A stretch of 64,000 bases of DNA from Parasponia andersonii (taxonomy: Eukaryota; Streptophyta; Magnoliopsida; Rosales; Cannabaceae). The position numbers and the translations under genes were made by a program. The notes under the pieces are model-generated. The model worked only from the letters and a program-made list of their open reading frames with translations, did not search any database and had not been told where the DNA came from. Below, piece after piece: positions 43,801 to 55,678 of this stretch (within the stretch, counting starts at the first letter, position 1; each line of letters opens with the position of its first letter). The stretch is from positions 336,806 through 400,805 of the forward strand of contig JXTB01000348.1 of NCBI GenBank assembly GCA_002914805.1. Reading direction: 5' to 3'.

Positions 43801-45068
43801 GCAAAATTCTGGGTGGGAATATGAGGGGTATGAGTTGATGGTTATTGCAATGAATGAATTTATTTATGTAACCACTCATTCTATAAATTGAATTAATTTT
43901 TAGTTTGTGTTGGCTGCAGCTGAAGAGATTAAAGAACTATGGGAAGAGTACGAAAGTAATTCTACCATAGAGGCTAACCTTGTCAAAGATTTTGACAAAG
44001 TATGTATCTTTTGACATTTTGAATGTAACCTCTAATTTTGTTTCTATTTGCTTCTGTAAGCATAAACATACATTGATTTAAAGTTGCATTAAAAAAAAAT
44101 AGTTTTTTTGTTTGTTTTTGTTTTTGTTTTTGTTTCGTTTTGTTTTTATTATTATTATTTTTTTCCAGAAAAGTTCTGCTGTCTGAAATACCTGATAATT
44201 GCAGTTTCTGTGAAATTAATGCTTTGAATTATCCCTTATACGAGGAACTGTGCACGGGCTGAGGTTTTGTTGGGTTCTGCCCCTCTATGTTGGTGTTATA
44301 TATTATATCTTAAGGGTATCATTCTTGCATGGGATTTGCTGATAGTTTTGTGTATATAATCTCTGCTTTGCCTCTGCACAAGATTCTCTTAAGCCTAGGC
44401 GTATATGCTATTACAAAAGGATTAAGCATTATTCGCTATTGCTGTCTGGTTAACTTTTTCTATGTTCTTTAAACGAGAAGTAATCTAATGTCGAGATACT
44501 TTTTGACATTGAAAAGAAGGATTTTCCAATTCATAAATCATGTTTATACCCCAAGTTATTGGTTTACATACAATTTGAGACATTGTGTGATTGGTTCATT
44601 CTTTAGTCACGTTCCCACCATACACAAACATACATGCATATACAGACTTGATCCTTTATACCACATCCTAGGGCATATCCTTTTCTAATCAAGACCTTGC
44701 ATGTTTTTCGTTCAGGTTGAAATGATCCTCCAAGCACTGGAATATGAAGAAGGTAATTTCTTTTGTCTTTTATCTTTTAATCTTTTCATCTGAGCAATTG
44801 GTCATTTGTCATTGATATAGAAATGGTGTTACAGAACATGGAAAGGTGCTAGATGAGTTTTTCCTTTCAACAGCAGGTAGGAAACAAAAGTTGTTTATTT
44901 CTCATTTTGAATGTGGTACCAAATGCTTAATATAGTTTTCCCTTTCCCCTTTATTATCATTTTTCATGTCTCCATTCTTTTTTACCAGGAAAATTTCAGA
45001 CCCAGATTGGTAAGAGTTTGGCAGCTGAGATCAATAGTAGAAGAAATTCAACGCAGCTAACTAAATAA
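40862..45068 (+). CDS. HDDC2: HD-domain 5'-deoxynucleotidase, HDDC2/YfbR family (8 exons)
   Basis: Exons: 40862-41143, 41684-41808, 42112-42149, 43717-43827, 43920-43999, 44716-44752, 44835-44876 and 44989-45068, all with GT-AG introns, giving 264 residues. The family dephosphorylates deoxyribonucleoside 5'-monophosphates using a divalent metal. Metal ligands of the HD fold are visible: His115 (in SDHMY), His144-Asp145 (in VHDIAE) and Asp211 (in DFDKVEM); Glu148 matches the conserved glutamate after HD. Residues 1 to about 75 are Ser/Arg-rich with few acids (MAVNSPSHCAAQLSRCLRTR at the start) and look like a plastid or mitochondrial transit peptide; the conserved core of about 200 residues follows. 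The ATG at 40862 is the first in frame. Intron 3 carries a solo LTR (42260-43283). The frame is intact throughout, so the gene looks functional. Targeting is inferred. Confidence 0.9.
42260..43283 (-). mobile_element. Solo TAT-family LTR in intron 3 of the HDDC2-like gene
   Basis: On the plus strand it runs from TGTTGGAGCGG to GGGCCCCACA and is flanked by a perfect 5-bp duplication 'ctaag' (42255-42259 and 43284-43288). It is in reverse orientation to the gene. Motifs such as 'gactctccgatgcttaagtca' read in part, and 'ccctgtccgggtccgga', tie it to the LTRs at 9906-10672 and 22291-23132. No internal element sequence remains. It accounts for about two thirds of the 1,567-bp intron. The exact target duplication and sharp ends suggest it is younger than the TAT element at 9906-23132. 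Confidence 0.92.
42903..43116. repeat. 78-bp tandem repeat inside the solo LTR
   Basis: Units start at 42903, 42981 and 43059, exactly 78 bp apart, each opening 'cttctgatcc.tacgacag' and containing 'gggtcgctgttcc.agacag' and 'gatccttgggg'. The third unit is partial. Units differ at only a few bases, so the duplication is recent. It is GC-rich against an AT-rich intron. Confidence 0.92.
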
Positions 45069-45944
45069 ACCGACTCAGTTTCATTTTACAGACACATATC
45101 GTTTGAATCAATTCATTTTGAATGACAAATCATGTATGCATGGCCTTTTCAACCGCATGCAATCTTGAATCTTCACTTCATCTTTTTTTTTTTTTTTCCC
45201 CTCTCTTTTATGGCATGTAAAATGGAATGAGATTATTGTTCTGGAGTAATTAGTAGAATCTATTGCTGGCAGCTGAATAGCCAAGCTGTGGAACTTAAAA
45301 ATTGCCTATCTTATGCTTCCTGATTAGATCGAGTTCTGATTGTTTGACGCTTATCAGTTGGTGTTTGAATGATTCAAAGGGATGTAGCCCGTCTTGATTT
45401 AACAATTTAGTGTGGCTTTCTAAGGTGACCACAGTTGGCGCTTTTGTAACACCAATTTCTGTATTAAATGGCAAAATTCTCTGAAGCAAAATAAAATGAA
45501 ATAGTCTTGCTGCCAAATTGTTCAACTCCTTTCAGTTACTACCAGAATTTAACATTATGTGTAATGTTAGAATGTGATGCCGATCCTGTTGTAATTTTAT
45601 CGCATAGTTTTTTTATGTTACAAAATTTTGGGTATAGAAAATCCTAAGTTTTAATGAACTTGTCGCTGTCATGTGGCAATTTTCTCTAGTGTATGAAACT
45701 ACGAATGTTCTGCCTTTTATGCCTGAATGAGTATTAAGTGTGATAGAAACCAAAGAAATATTAGCGTGCCAAAGTTCTAAAAGAGAGTTCTAAAGAAATT
45801 CGGTCAACTATAATTTTCTTTATGGTTTGTTCAAAATGTACGGTTCAAATTTGAAACATAGTTTCGTATGGGAATAAGTGTAGAGTTCAACTTGACGAGC
45901 TATAACAAAATGCTATGTCTTGCAAAGCAAATGATGGAACTCCA
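45069..45944. other. 3' flank of the HDDC2-like gene
   Basis: Contains the expected 3' untranslated region. An 'aataaa'-like signal occurs near 45488 ('caaaataaaatg'), but the true end of the transcript cannot be read from sequence. The minus-strand open frame 45295-45525 has no family features. A T-run lies at 45184-45199. Confidence 0.55.
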
Positions 45945-45990
45945 TCTATATATATATATATATAGCGCCTAAGACACGTGCTACCGTATT
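45945..45990 (+). other. Helitron-like 5' terminus (tentative)
   Basis: 'tctatatatata...' preceded by A and followed by 'gcgcctaagacacgtgctacc' has the A|TC start and AT-rich opening seen at many plant Helitron 5' ends. I found no CTRR end with a hairpin to pair with it, so this stays a hint; it may simply be a (TA)n microsatellite. Confidence 0.2.
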
Positions 45991-46025
45991 TGAGTTTATG
46001 TTTTAAATATTTAATTAAATCTACT

Positions 46026-47426
46026 TTTTTTTTTTGACAAACAGAGGAATAGAATTATTAAGCCATGAACAACATTACACGCAGCATTAGGAAGGCTAAT
46101 TTCATCCCCAGAGATAGACATCTCCAAACCCAGACCAATAATATCCTGAACGACAACACCATCAACAGACTCAACAGCAGAAGAATTAACAGTAGAAATA
46201 ACGTTAAAAGCATCACACTCAACAGAAGACAATAACAAATTACTAGAAACAGCTAACTCTAAGCCAAATCTTAAAGCCATTAACTCTGCTTGATGGGTTA
46301 AGAGAGCACCAAAAAAAAGGGCTAGCAGAGAACCAAACAACTCGACCAGCAGCATTTCGAATAACAACACCATATCCCGCCAAACCAGAAGAAGTAAAAA
46401 AAGAAGCATCCGTGTTAAGTTTCAATCCATCCAATGGAGGAGAAACCCATCTTTCGTTCTCTATAGCTAAAGAATGAGCCATTCCAGACTTAGCTCAAAA
46501 CTCATGTAGCTGGAAAGAAGACGATCGGCAGTGTCAATAATATCTTTAGTGAAAAAAAGCCTTTTATTTGCAAAAAGCAGCTAGTTTCAAGCAAACTAAA
46601 GGCTCCACACAATACTACAAAAAACTGCAAGCTGCTCATGAGATAGGGACTACTGAACAGCAAAAAGACAGAGATAATCAAAAGTGAAGCCAGAAAATCC
46701 TGAAAGAGGCAGCCAGATTGAGCTAAGAAGCCACACATTAGCCAGGTTTCACCGAGTAACAAACCCAAGGAGTCATAATGCCAGACGAGGACATCTTCTC
46801 TGTTAGACAACTGAAAGGAATGCATTTGATAACATCCACTTCAATCTGATAGAAAATCTGCTCAAGGAAAGAGACTTTTCAACCATTCTCCAAAATTAAA
46901 TAAAAAAACATACCAAGGATGAGAATCCACAAAAGACGGAGTAATAGGTCAAAACGACACCTGCAAGGGAATCCATGGATGTTCAAATAACCAGATTCTA
47001 GAACCATCACCAACTCGCCATTGAACACCACTCCTAACAAGTTCTACTCCCCAGCAAATGCTTCGCCAAACAAAAGATAATGTGGGCCCTAGTTTGATCT
47101 CCAAAATAGCGTAATTTCGAAAATATTTTGCCTTGGAAACTCGAGCCATAAGAGAGGAAGGATATCGGATAAGTCGCCAAGCTTGCTTTGCAACCAAAGC
47201 TTTGATTGAAAGTAGTACTGAGATCACAGAACCCCATACCCCATACTCACCTAATGATAATGAATACACAAGCTCCCCATCAAAATTTGGCCATCATAGC
47301 TTTCAATTCTCTACAGAGTATAAATAGAACTTTAAAAATGCTCATAGTGTAAGTTGGAGTTTATTAGGCCACACCCTTAACAGGGATTTCCTTCCTACCA
47401 ATAGAGAACAAGCGTTCCTCCCATCC
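46026..47426 (-). mobile_element. 5'-truncated plant L1 LINE with RNase H domain
   Basis: The insert is bracketed by a perfect 11-12-bp target duplication 'ttaaatctact(t)' (46015-46025 and 47427-47438), with a poly-A tail seen as T's at 46026-46035. On the minus strand it encodes the tail of ORF2: a post-RT region (46949-47269, with AKQAWRLIRYPSSLMARVSK and WRVGDGSRIWLFEHPWIP), a zinc-knuckle-like linker (about 46740-46830, REDVLVWHYDSLG) and an RNase H domain (about 46080-46480, with LNTDASF, AGYGVVIR, QAELMALRFGLE and VECDAFNVI). RNase H catalytic acids are recognisable as D, E and D. The RNase H frame shifts near an A8 run at about 46311. The 5' part is missing, as usual for LINEs. Confidence 0.85.
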
Positions 47427-48929
47427 TTAAATCTACTTGAATCTTATAAATTTATTTATAACTTATCGATCAACTTCATGCAATTTAAATGCATAATCTG
47501 GTAATAAAAAAATGTAAATAAGCAAAGGTTGAAAAGTGCGGGTAAAAAAGGACAAAAAGAAAAAATAAATGGATACAACCACTTTTTATTATTTGCAAAA
47601 AAAAAAAAAAAATAAACACAAAATTATAGCGTTGCACATTATTATATATACTAAAGAAGAGCAGCTTAATACTGTTCCAGGCTTTTACTGTACAAATAAT
47701 AGTACCATTTTTTTCATTTTATTTTATTTGACATTCTTGCCCCTAGAAGTGTAGTGCAGGGTGATTTTGTGTGAGGGGTATTTATGTAATTTTTGGGAGA
47801 TAGGGTAGAGTCAAACTGATTATGATTTGTGGGGAGCTCTAATTTTTTTTTTCCCTTCAAATAGGGTCCGGTTATTTGGTCCTTTCATTTGTATTGGCCT
47901 TCATTTTACAAGATTAACCTTCCTTTATGTGGTTTGCATGAGAGATAGGGTGGAGTTTTTTGGCATTTCGCTTGGTTTTGGTTACTCCGCCTGGCATTAT
48001 AGCATCAATCTCTTCCATTGTTACAAAACTTTTTGGCTGTTTGTTTCTCGATACGTCTTTTTTCCTTTCTTCTTTGTACTTGATGCTTTTTTTCTTCTTT
48101 TTTTAATCTTTTTTTCTTTGTTTGTTTGATTCATAATTGTTATTCTCTCAATGTCTCTCTTTTCGTTTCAGTGTTCATCCTTAGGGTCTTCGATTTGGTT
48201 GTTTTTTCCTTTGTTTTCTAATTCTATTTTCTTTGATCTTTGGTCTATTGATTCAGATCCGCTTGCTTAGACGTAGATTTTACTGCGATTTAGTTGCTGT
48301 GATGGTTCCCTTCTCTTTGTCCAGTAATTTTTTCTTTCTGAAATTTAGTTCTTTAGCAACTATTTTTTTTTTAAAAAAATTTGTGTGTAATATTTTCCTC
48401 TATTTTGGATCATTGTATATCTGAGGTTTATTTTTGTTTAGTTTGTGTTTTTTTTCCTTCATCTATTTTTGCTATAAAAATGTCTTCTAATTACGTTTTT
48501 GGGCTGTATTTTTTAGTTTACATTTTATCCTATTTCCTCCTTTTTACCTTCCGTTTCTTGATTCTTTGTTCGTTAATTTGAGCTTCGTTGCATGGATTTG
48601 AGATGTGCTCAGTTATTTTCTATCTCTAAATATTGTTTTTTGGTCATATTTTTGTTCTATTTTCTCTTTATTTTTTAGTGTTGTTCATTAGAGCTTTGTT
48701 TTTGTTCATATTGAATGAAATGATTTCTGTTGTTTTGAATATGTTTTACCCTAGAAATATTAGATGGTTGTGTTCTTTGTGGATAGTCTGCTGATTTAGT
48801 TTGATGGGATTGTCATGGGCTTTAATCTGTGGATATGCGCTTCTTATTCTTTTGCTAAGGTTTTCATTAGTGGACTGGTTGAGTTCTTTTGATCTTGGGT
48901 TTTTGGCCTTAATTAGAAATTAGGATCTG

Positions 48930-49020
48930 TTTTGAAATTGTTTTCGTTGGCTTTTTTAGTTACTAAGTTGCACAGATTTGAAATTGTTTTCGTTGGGCTT
49001 TTTGGTTATAAGTTGCCACA
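48930..49020 (+). repeat. 45-bp tandem duplication
   Basis: 'ttgaaattgttttcgttgg' followed by 'ctttttt.gtta..aagttg' occurs twice in a row, at about 48932 and 48977. Confidence 0.7.
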
Positions 49021-49365
49021 GTTTTCTTAACATTAATTTTTTTTCTGTAATGCCGTGATATTTTTGTGGTTTTATTCTATAGTATAATTTTGATAAAAAT
49101 GTGCATATATATATATATATATTTGCGTGTGTCTATATACTGATTTATAAATATTTTCTTTTTGTGTCTTTAAACTTCTAGAGTATTCTGGAGGGTTTTT
49201 TTCCCTTGATATTTTCTATCTGTTTTAGATTCTTTTTCATATTAATTATGATCTTTGGTATTGCTTAAATCACCTATCTATTTGTATTTATGATTTCAAA
49301 ACTTTTTATACAGTATTAATGTTTTTCCAATTTTCTTACATTATTCAGATTGGGGAGAGAAAAAC

Positions 49366-49368
<3 letters not shown>

Positions 49369-49396
<28 letters not shown>
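49369..49396. repeat. (GA)n microsatellite
   Basis: About 14 uninterrupted GA dinucleotides. An (AT)n run of about 28 bases follows at 49537-49564. Confidence 0.95.
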
Positions 49397-49398
<2 letters not shown>

Positions 49399-49533
49399 CG
49401 AAAACAGAGTAGAAAAGTGAAGGACTTTTTTAAAAAAAAATTTTTTGGAGTTTTTTGTTATATTTTAGCAATATAACACTTATTTTCATTGTTTGATTAC
49501 TTTAACTATTCATGTTCTGTAAGCTTCTTTTTT

Positions 49534-49568
<35 letters not shown>

Positions 49569-51450
49569 CCATGTTTACTTCAGATATTGCGACCTGTTTA
49601 GTTATATTTTAATGCATTATATATATCGCTTACTTTTGTTTAATTACATCTGTTGAAGTTACCCTTTTTACTCTTCATATTCTATTTTTATTTACCTTCT
49701 TACTTACTGATAATTGATTGAACTTATCATCACCTTCCTACATTGTGTTTGTTGCTTTTTTCTTCTCTTCTCTACTCTGTAGAATACATTCTCCTCAGAA
49801 AGTTAGTTTTGAAGGCTCTTTCGTAGAAATATTTCAGTAATTACATCTATTTATTATGCTTTGTCATGTCCGCTTATGTCTTTTTTTTCTTCTTTAAGTT
49901 ATACCTATATTTTGTTCTGTTGTTAATTGATGTGTATTCTTTGTATTGTTGATATACTGTCGACATATTTATTTCTTAGTTGCTGTATATAATATCATGT
50001 ACTAAAGGGTGTTTGATTAAATCTTGTGTCATTCTGTTTGAGTTATATTTTCTTATGTCTTTAATTAATATCCACTGTATGCTTTGCATTTTTTCTGTTT
50101 AAATGTTTGAGTCCTTATTTTGGATTGGATGTTGGAAAATATTGTCATATTTTATTTTGTGTTTCTATGTTTCAGATGTTTTCTTTAATTGTCTTTTTAT
50201 CGAGTATTTGTCCTTTTATTTCGGGTTGAATGTTATAAAATGTTATTATATTCCTTTTTGTATTCCTGTATTTAAGACGTTTCCTTTTTTTTTTTTTTGG
50301 TCTATTTATTGAGTCCTTTCTTCCTTCTTTTTTTTCCTGTCCTTTTCCTCGGTTCTGTTTCTCTCTTTTTCAGTTGTATTTTATAATTTTTATATATCTG
50401 GCGATGATGAGTATTCATTTTTTTTATCATATGGAGTACTGTACTGGTTACCCGAAAATTACTATGTAATGGCTTTTTTTAGTGTATAATAGATGTGGTT
50501 TGTTATTATAGATACGATCTGTTGTTAAGGAGTGGTTTCATAGTTTATTGTTGTCCAAGTATTGTAAGAATCGGTTGATTGGTTAGAGATTTTTTTGGCA
50601 AACTTTTCTTTTCTATACTACGTTTTTGCTCCTAAGATTCTCCTTTTGATTTTTATGTGGGCATAGCAATTTGGTTTTTTCACTTCAGTTGTTTTTGGTA
50701 TAAATATATTCTTACATTTGTTGAGGAATTTAGCTGGGTTTTTGGTCTATCTATTTCGGCCTTTTGTTTATTCTAGTGGATATACTTTGCTTATTTCTTT
50801 AGTTTTTTTTTTTTTCTATGTTCCTCTACTTTATTGTATTTTGAATCTTTTTTCTTCTTTTTTTCTCCCATTTTTTATAATCTTAAGTATTGTTTCTTAA
50901 TTCTGTTTTTTTAGAATCGTTTCCTTTTTCTTTTATAGGCTGTTATTCATCTGATTGTTTTTGGCAAGTCCTTGGTTATATTCATATGATCTTCATTCTA
51001 TTATTCAATTAATATAATGTACGTGGAAAATTCTTTATTAAATGCATATTCTTTCATATGTTTATTTAATTATCAAAAATATTTTTCTTTGTAAGAGAAA
51101 AAATTTCTTAGATAGCTAAATAAACAGTTGAAAATACATTATATCTAACAAATTTGTCATATGTTGATGATATTTCTACATATCTGAACCAAATATTATA
51201 TATATTTTTATTTTTATTTGGGTATAATTTATATGTATACATATGTCATATAATTATAAAAGAAAAAAAAATAGTTATATATGATTGGCGGCGAAAAAAT
51301 TCACTACTTCGATTGACAAAGGAAGAGATGAAGATCTTAGTACGAAGGAAGATAAGAAAAGAAGTAAAATAAATTATTATTAATGTTGTGAAATTATTAT
51401 ATCCTTGTAAAATCACTAAACAAGTTTTATTCTCATTATGTATGTGATTT

Positions 51451-51486
<36 letters not shown>

Positions 51487-51927
51487 TTTGTCTGGACTGA
51501 CTTCCCAAATGAAAGATTATCCACAAAAACAATTCTCTTATGATCATAGAGAGAAATTTAATCTCCTTTTATTTTCTTACGAGGTGGGCTTACCCTGTCA
51601 ACTCGGATGTGATTCCTCCAACCTAAAACTAGAAACATAATTTGTGCCAACATATGGCCACCATTACAATTTTACTCTAATATTTAAATAGAGAACCAAA
51701 ACCTGTAATTATCATATTCATAAGTACATAAAATAATATAACAAATATTTCATATATAATCATTCATATAATATAACAATTCATCATATTTCTTATAGCA
51801 ATTCAAAATATTCCGTACTTAATCCATGGCAAAAGCCTGGGTTACAAGACTCGTGGTTACTGAGTAAAATACATATATACGATTGATTTTATTAAAAAAG
51901 AAACTTTATTAAAAAAATTGATTTTAT

Positions 51928-52271
51928 AAAAACCGTGAGCAAAAATTGATTTTATAAAAAGAAAGAACCGAGTAGTTAATTTGTCAGATTACTTTATACC
52001 TAATAAAAAAATAACTTAGTTTTAGAATGAAAAAAAATAATAGTTGATAGTCAGTTCTTTACACGTGTCTTTCAAAGCAATACTAAAAGAAAAGAAAATT
52101 AGAGACAATAGTATAAAAGGCAATACAAAAACCATGAGCAAAAGTTGATTTTATAAAAAGAAAAAATGTGTAGTTAATCTATTAGGTTATCCTTTACTAA
52201 TCGAAAAATCACTTACCTTTTTAGAATGGAAAAACTAAAAGTAGTCACTTTTTTGCACGTGTCTTTCAAAG
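51928..52271. repeat. Direct duplication of about 197 bp
   Basis: The block 'aaaaccgtgagcaaaaattg' through 'cacgtgtctttcaaag' (51928-52077) recurs as 'aaaaccatgagcaaaagttg' through 'cacgtgtctttcaaag' (about 52128-52271). A related 'aaagaaaattagagaga.gatataaa' segment appears once more near 52642. Confidence 0.7.
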
Positions 52272-52373
52272 GAAAAAATAGTGAAATATTAATGTGAAAA
52301 TTAGGCTTGTACGACATTCTTAGAAAATAATGTGAAAAATACGGCGGGGTGGGTTATTGTAGATCTAGGATGA

Positions 52374-52594
52374 TTTTTATTAGAAAAAGACATTTTTAAA
52401 AAAATATTAGAAAAATACTATTTTTAAAAGTTAATTATTAGTAATCAAGAACCGGTTTTGCCAAACTATTTATATTGAGCATATAATTGGTAATTGGTAT
52501 CGGTAATTAGTTTTTAAAAATTAGTAACTAGTAATTATTTTAAAAATAATTTTTTCTAAAAATATTTTAAAAAGTAATATTTTTTTTATAAAAG
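52374..52594. mobile_element. Fold-back MITE, copy b
   Basis: Left arm 'ttttattagaaaaagacatt' and right arm ending 'tttttttataaaag' are inverted over about 55 bp. The centre has 'ggtaattggtatcggtaatta' and 'attagtaactagtaattat'. It matches copy a at 23508-23738 closely in layout. Confidence 0.55.
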
Positions 52595-52694
52595 CTGTAA
52601 GTAAAAATATTAGAAGCCCATTACCAATTTAGCCTTAGATTCAAAGAAAAGAAAATTAGAGAGAAGGATATAAAGGGCAATATAATTGTTTGAG

Positions 52695-52751
52695 GCACGT
52701 AATATAATCATTTGAAGTGCTGCCTCCTTATTGACACTTATTATATATAGA
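52695..52751 (-). other. Helitron-like 5' terminus, minus strand (tentative)
   Basis: Read on the minus strand from 52751 the sequence is 'tctatatataataagtgtca' followed by 'ataaggaggcagcac', preceded by A. This fits the A|TC opening of plant Helitrons better than the candidate at 45945. No matching CTRR terminus with a hairpin was found to its left, so the extent of any element is unknown. Confidence 0.3.
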
Positions 52752-53348
52752 TAGATATATTATATGAATAAATGATTCTATTAGAATTTTGTAAAAAGTT
52801 TCACTTTATTCCTTAAATTCTAAATTTTGTCATACTAGTTCTTAAATTATTAAAGATGTATTATTTTAGTCTATTTTATTATGCAGTATATTTGATTCTT
52901 AACCAAAAGAGTATATAAGATGCATTTGTTCTTGTGTACTATTGATTTCAATGAACTATCACATTTCAAATAGTTTTAAAATACATTATTATCAAATGTG
53001 CAACTAATTTTTATCTAGTCAATTATTTTTAAATTACTTCAATTCAGGTTTTAATATCTCTATAATGTATGTAATAAGTATAATAGAAGAGCACATATGT
53101 CTCATATACTTATTTCTTAATTTAAGCCAAAATAACAAAATTTAAAATTTAAAGACCAAAGTGAGACTTGCGCATTGTTTAGGATCTAATAGGGTCATTT
53201 ATTCTCTATATATAGTTTTTTTTTTCTTTCAGATAAAAGGGTGTCATCTTACAAAATATTAAAAGATAAATTAGTCTCTTTTGTAAATGAAATACTTGTT
53301 ATTCCTCTGAACACTGACCACAATATACTATCAATATTATATATAAAC

Positions 53349-55545
53349 TGTAAAAACCTCGATTTTTGGGAGAGTAATTTAGATATTTTACTAATTTTTT
53401 GGATATCATAATGGAGGAATTAATTTGTAGTTTTGTATAGAAAAATTAAATTATAATTTTTGGAGGATTGAATTGTTCGAGATTTGGGAACTAGGGACTA
53501 TAGTGCAAATTTTTTAAAATTTGCACTGTCCCCTACTTTTTCCACGTGGACTTTCCATCGCACTCACACTCTCTCTCTATCTCCCTCTCCTGTTGTCGCT
53601 CTCACTTACTCTCTCTCTGTTCACTCTCAACCGAAGCATCAGGGGAGGCTGCGCCGCCGCCCAGGCCACCGTCTGACCTGCCAACCGCCCGGCGCAAGCT
53701 TGCCGTGCCGCCAGGGTGCCCCGCCGTCGGTCGCTGTTTTGCCAAAAAATGCCATTGGAGCTGTTTCGGAGTTTTCGTCACAGGCGACGATTCTGGCCAC
53801 CATTTGACCTCTAACTGGGCTCGCTGGATTCGTCTCATTGAGAGGAAGCTCAAGATATATATATGTGTGTGTGTGTATATATCTTAACCTCATACTGCTC
53901 GAATCAAAAGTTACCATTTTTGAAATATTTTGAGCTTAAGTTGACTTTTTAATCCGGCCGTTGGATCGTGATTTTGTTGTCATTTTTGAATTGTTCTCGA
54001 AAAATGGGAAAATTATATATATATATATATATGGCCTATGTTTGGTGATCAACACAAAAATCAAATAGGACGGCTAAGATTTGCCTCGATTTGTGTGCCA
54101 CCGATCGATGTGAGCCCGGACCCGAACTGGACAAGTTATATGTCTAACCTGGCTATTTTGGGTGCTAGATAATTAGTGAAGAGATCCGTTTTTGGATTTG
54201 AAGCTCCATTGGTAAGTTGGTTTTCGCCTGAGGATGATCGAGGGCTTGGAATTGGTTCCTGACCTTCCGAACGATCGTCTACGATACCTTGAGGATTCAA
54301 TAGCATGGTATCGCTATTCTTGTGAGGTAGAGATTCAGTTATCTTTGTTTTATACTATTTTCGAATAAAACTTAATTTCTGCAATATATGATAACAAATG
54401 TTGTTTTTGAATTTCTTGAACATATGTGATGGAATGTGATGGTATGATATACATATATACTGTATTGCTTTAGGGATTTTCAGAGTGCAATTTATTTTGG
54501 GTATATCAAAATTGGACTTTTGTGTTGCTCGTTTTCTCTAAAAACCTAATATACTTATTTTATTAAAAAACTAGAGCATGATTATTTTCACACTTCAGTT
54601 CTGTATTGCATGTGTTATAGGAACATACATAAGCGCCGTGTTAGCATCGTGGGTTTATAATGTGGTGCTGTGCACCCCATCGTCGGTGCAGAGTCCGTAA
54701 ACCCACATGGGGTTTTATTATTTCTAATTACCTCCCTATTTGGCAAGCGTAGGCAATTCGGTTGCCCCTCAAAGTTTGGTAGGTGACACATGGGTGTCCT
54801 CTCCGGGTTTGGGCTTAGGTGTCAGGTAGACTGTTAAGTACACTTAGTGTCATCATCATGGGTTTTCATAGAAAAGATGATGTGAGCTCATGGGTATGGG
54901 TTGATTTATGTTATGTACATATGAATTGATGGTTTTGGTTATACTAATTTATTTATACATATACGTGGGAATTTCCGGGTTTGGATCATTATATATGTAT
55001 ATATTAGATTTAAACTAATCTTGTAAGAGTTTTCCATCACTAAAATATTTTTGATCGAGGTTACTATTTTTTTTACTAGGCATTTTATACTCACTCCCTT
55101 CCTCAGGTAGTGTCTAGTGCGATTTTGGAGATCAAGAAGAGTAAGGCCATCGGGATTATAGTTTGTTATCCTGGTAATGCTTGAAGCGTGCAGTTGTGGT
55201 GTAGACTGTTTGGGTTTTATTTTAGCATTGAACTAAGATTACTACATTCTATTTTTGTCTGTGAACTCAAGTATGTCATTCTGGTGTTTATTCTGACTTG
55301 GATGATTATGATGCCTGAACATATATTTGATTTACGTTTTTTTTTTTTTTGTATTTATTCGATCTATGCTTAATGGTATATACGAACTGTGAAAGAGGTT
55401 CACAGGATTGAATTCCACATATTTGATCTAAAATGGACTATTTTATAAAACTAAAACTTTTTAGACGTTCTTCAAATAAATCAAGGAATTTCTCATCCTT
55501 ACGAAATTCCACTTTTGCCACTAGCTCGGGTTTTGGGTTGTGACA
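53349..55545 (+). repeat. 5' LTR of the Tekay element
   Basis: TGTAAAAACC...GTTGTGACA, 2,197 bp. Mostly AT-rich, with a marked GC-rich island (about 53630-53800) that follows a CT-rich leader, and a short (AT)n run near 54016. Short open frames in the island are not genes. Confidence 0.92.
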
Positions 55546-55552
55546 GAAATTG

Positions 55553-55564
55553 TGGTATCAGAAC
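55553..55564 (+). other. Primer-binding site (tRNA-Met type)
   Basis: 'tggtatcagaac' lies 7 bases after the LTR end. It matches the common plant site complementary to the 3' end of initiator tRNA-Met, apart from an A in place of G near its end. Confidence 0.85.
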
Positions 55565-55678
55565 TTTGAGTTTAACAATTTAGACGTATCACCATTAAAC
55601 TAAATTGAAGTTGATTTTATGACAAGCATTTATCATTATCGCATTAACAGTTTGGCATATTGTTTAAGACTTTTAAGG

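Larger units (their letters stand above)
47830..50950 (+). other. 3-kb T-skewed tract
   Basis: Over about 3.1 kb T greatly exceeds A on the plus strand, with many T6-T12 runs and interspersed pyrimidine words. The texture is that of plant introns or 5' leaders, but no exon is recognisable beside it. It may be a captured intron, Helitron filler or a decayed repeat. Confidence 0.45.
47439..53343. other. Gene-free region: T-skewed tract, microsatellites, MITE
   Basis: No supported gene in about 5.9 kb. The part at 47830-50950 is strongly T-rich on the plus strand. Microsatellites: (GA)n at 49369-49396, (AT)n at 49537-49564 and 51456-51482. A 45-bp tandem duplication lies near 48930-49020, a 195-199-bp direct duplication at 51928-52271, and a MITE at 52374-52594. 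Hydrophobic Phe-rich open frames in the T-rich part are chance products. Confidence 0.6.

Noticed and set aside
47827-50900. Series of 60-100-codon hydrophobic frames
   Set aside because: Same cause: strong T excess on the plus strand; no conserved domain and no exon-like borders.
53484-53917. Four overlapping frames in a GC-rich island, some Arg/Pro-rich
   Set aside because: They lie in an LTR, with counterparts at 60486-60843 in the other LTR, and have no family similarity.
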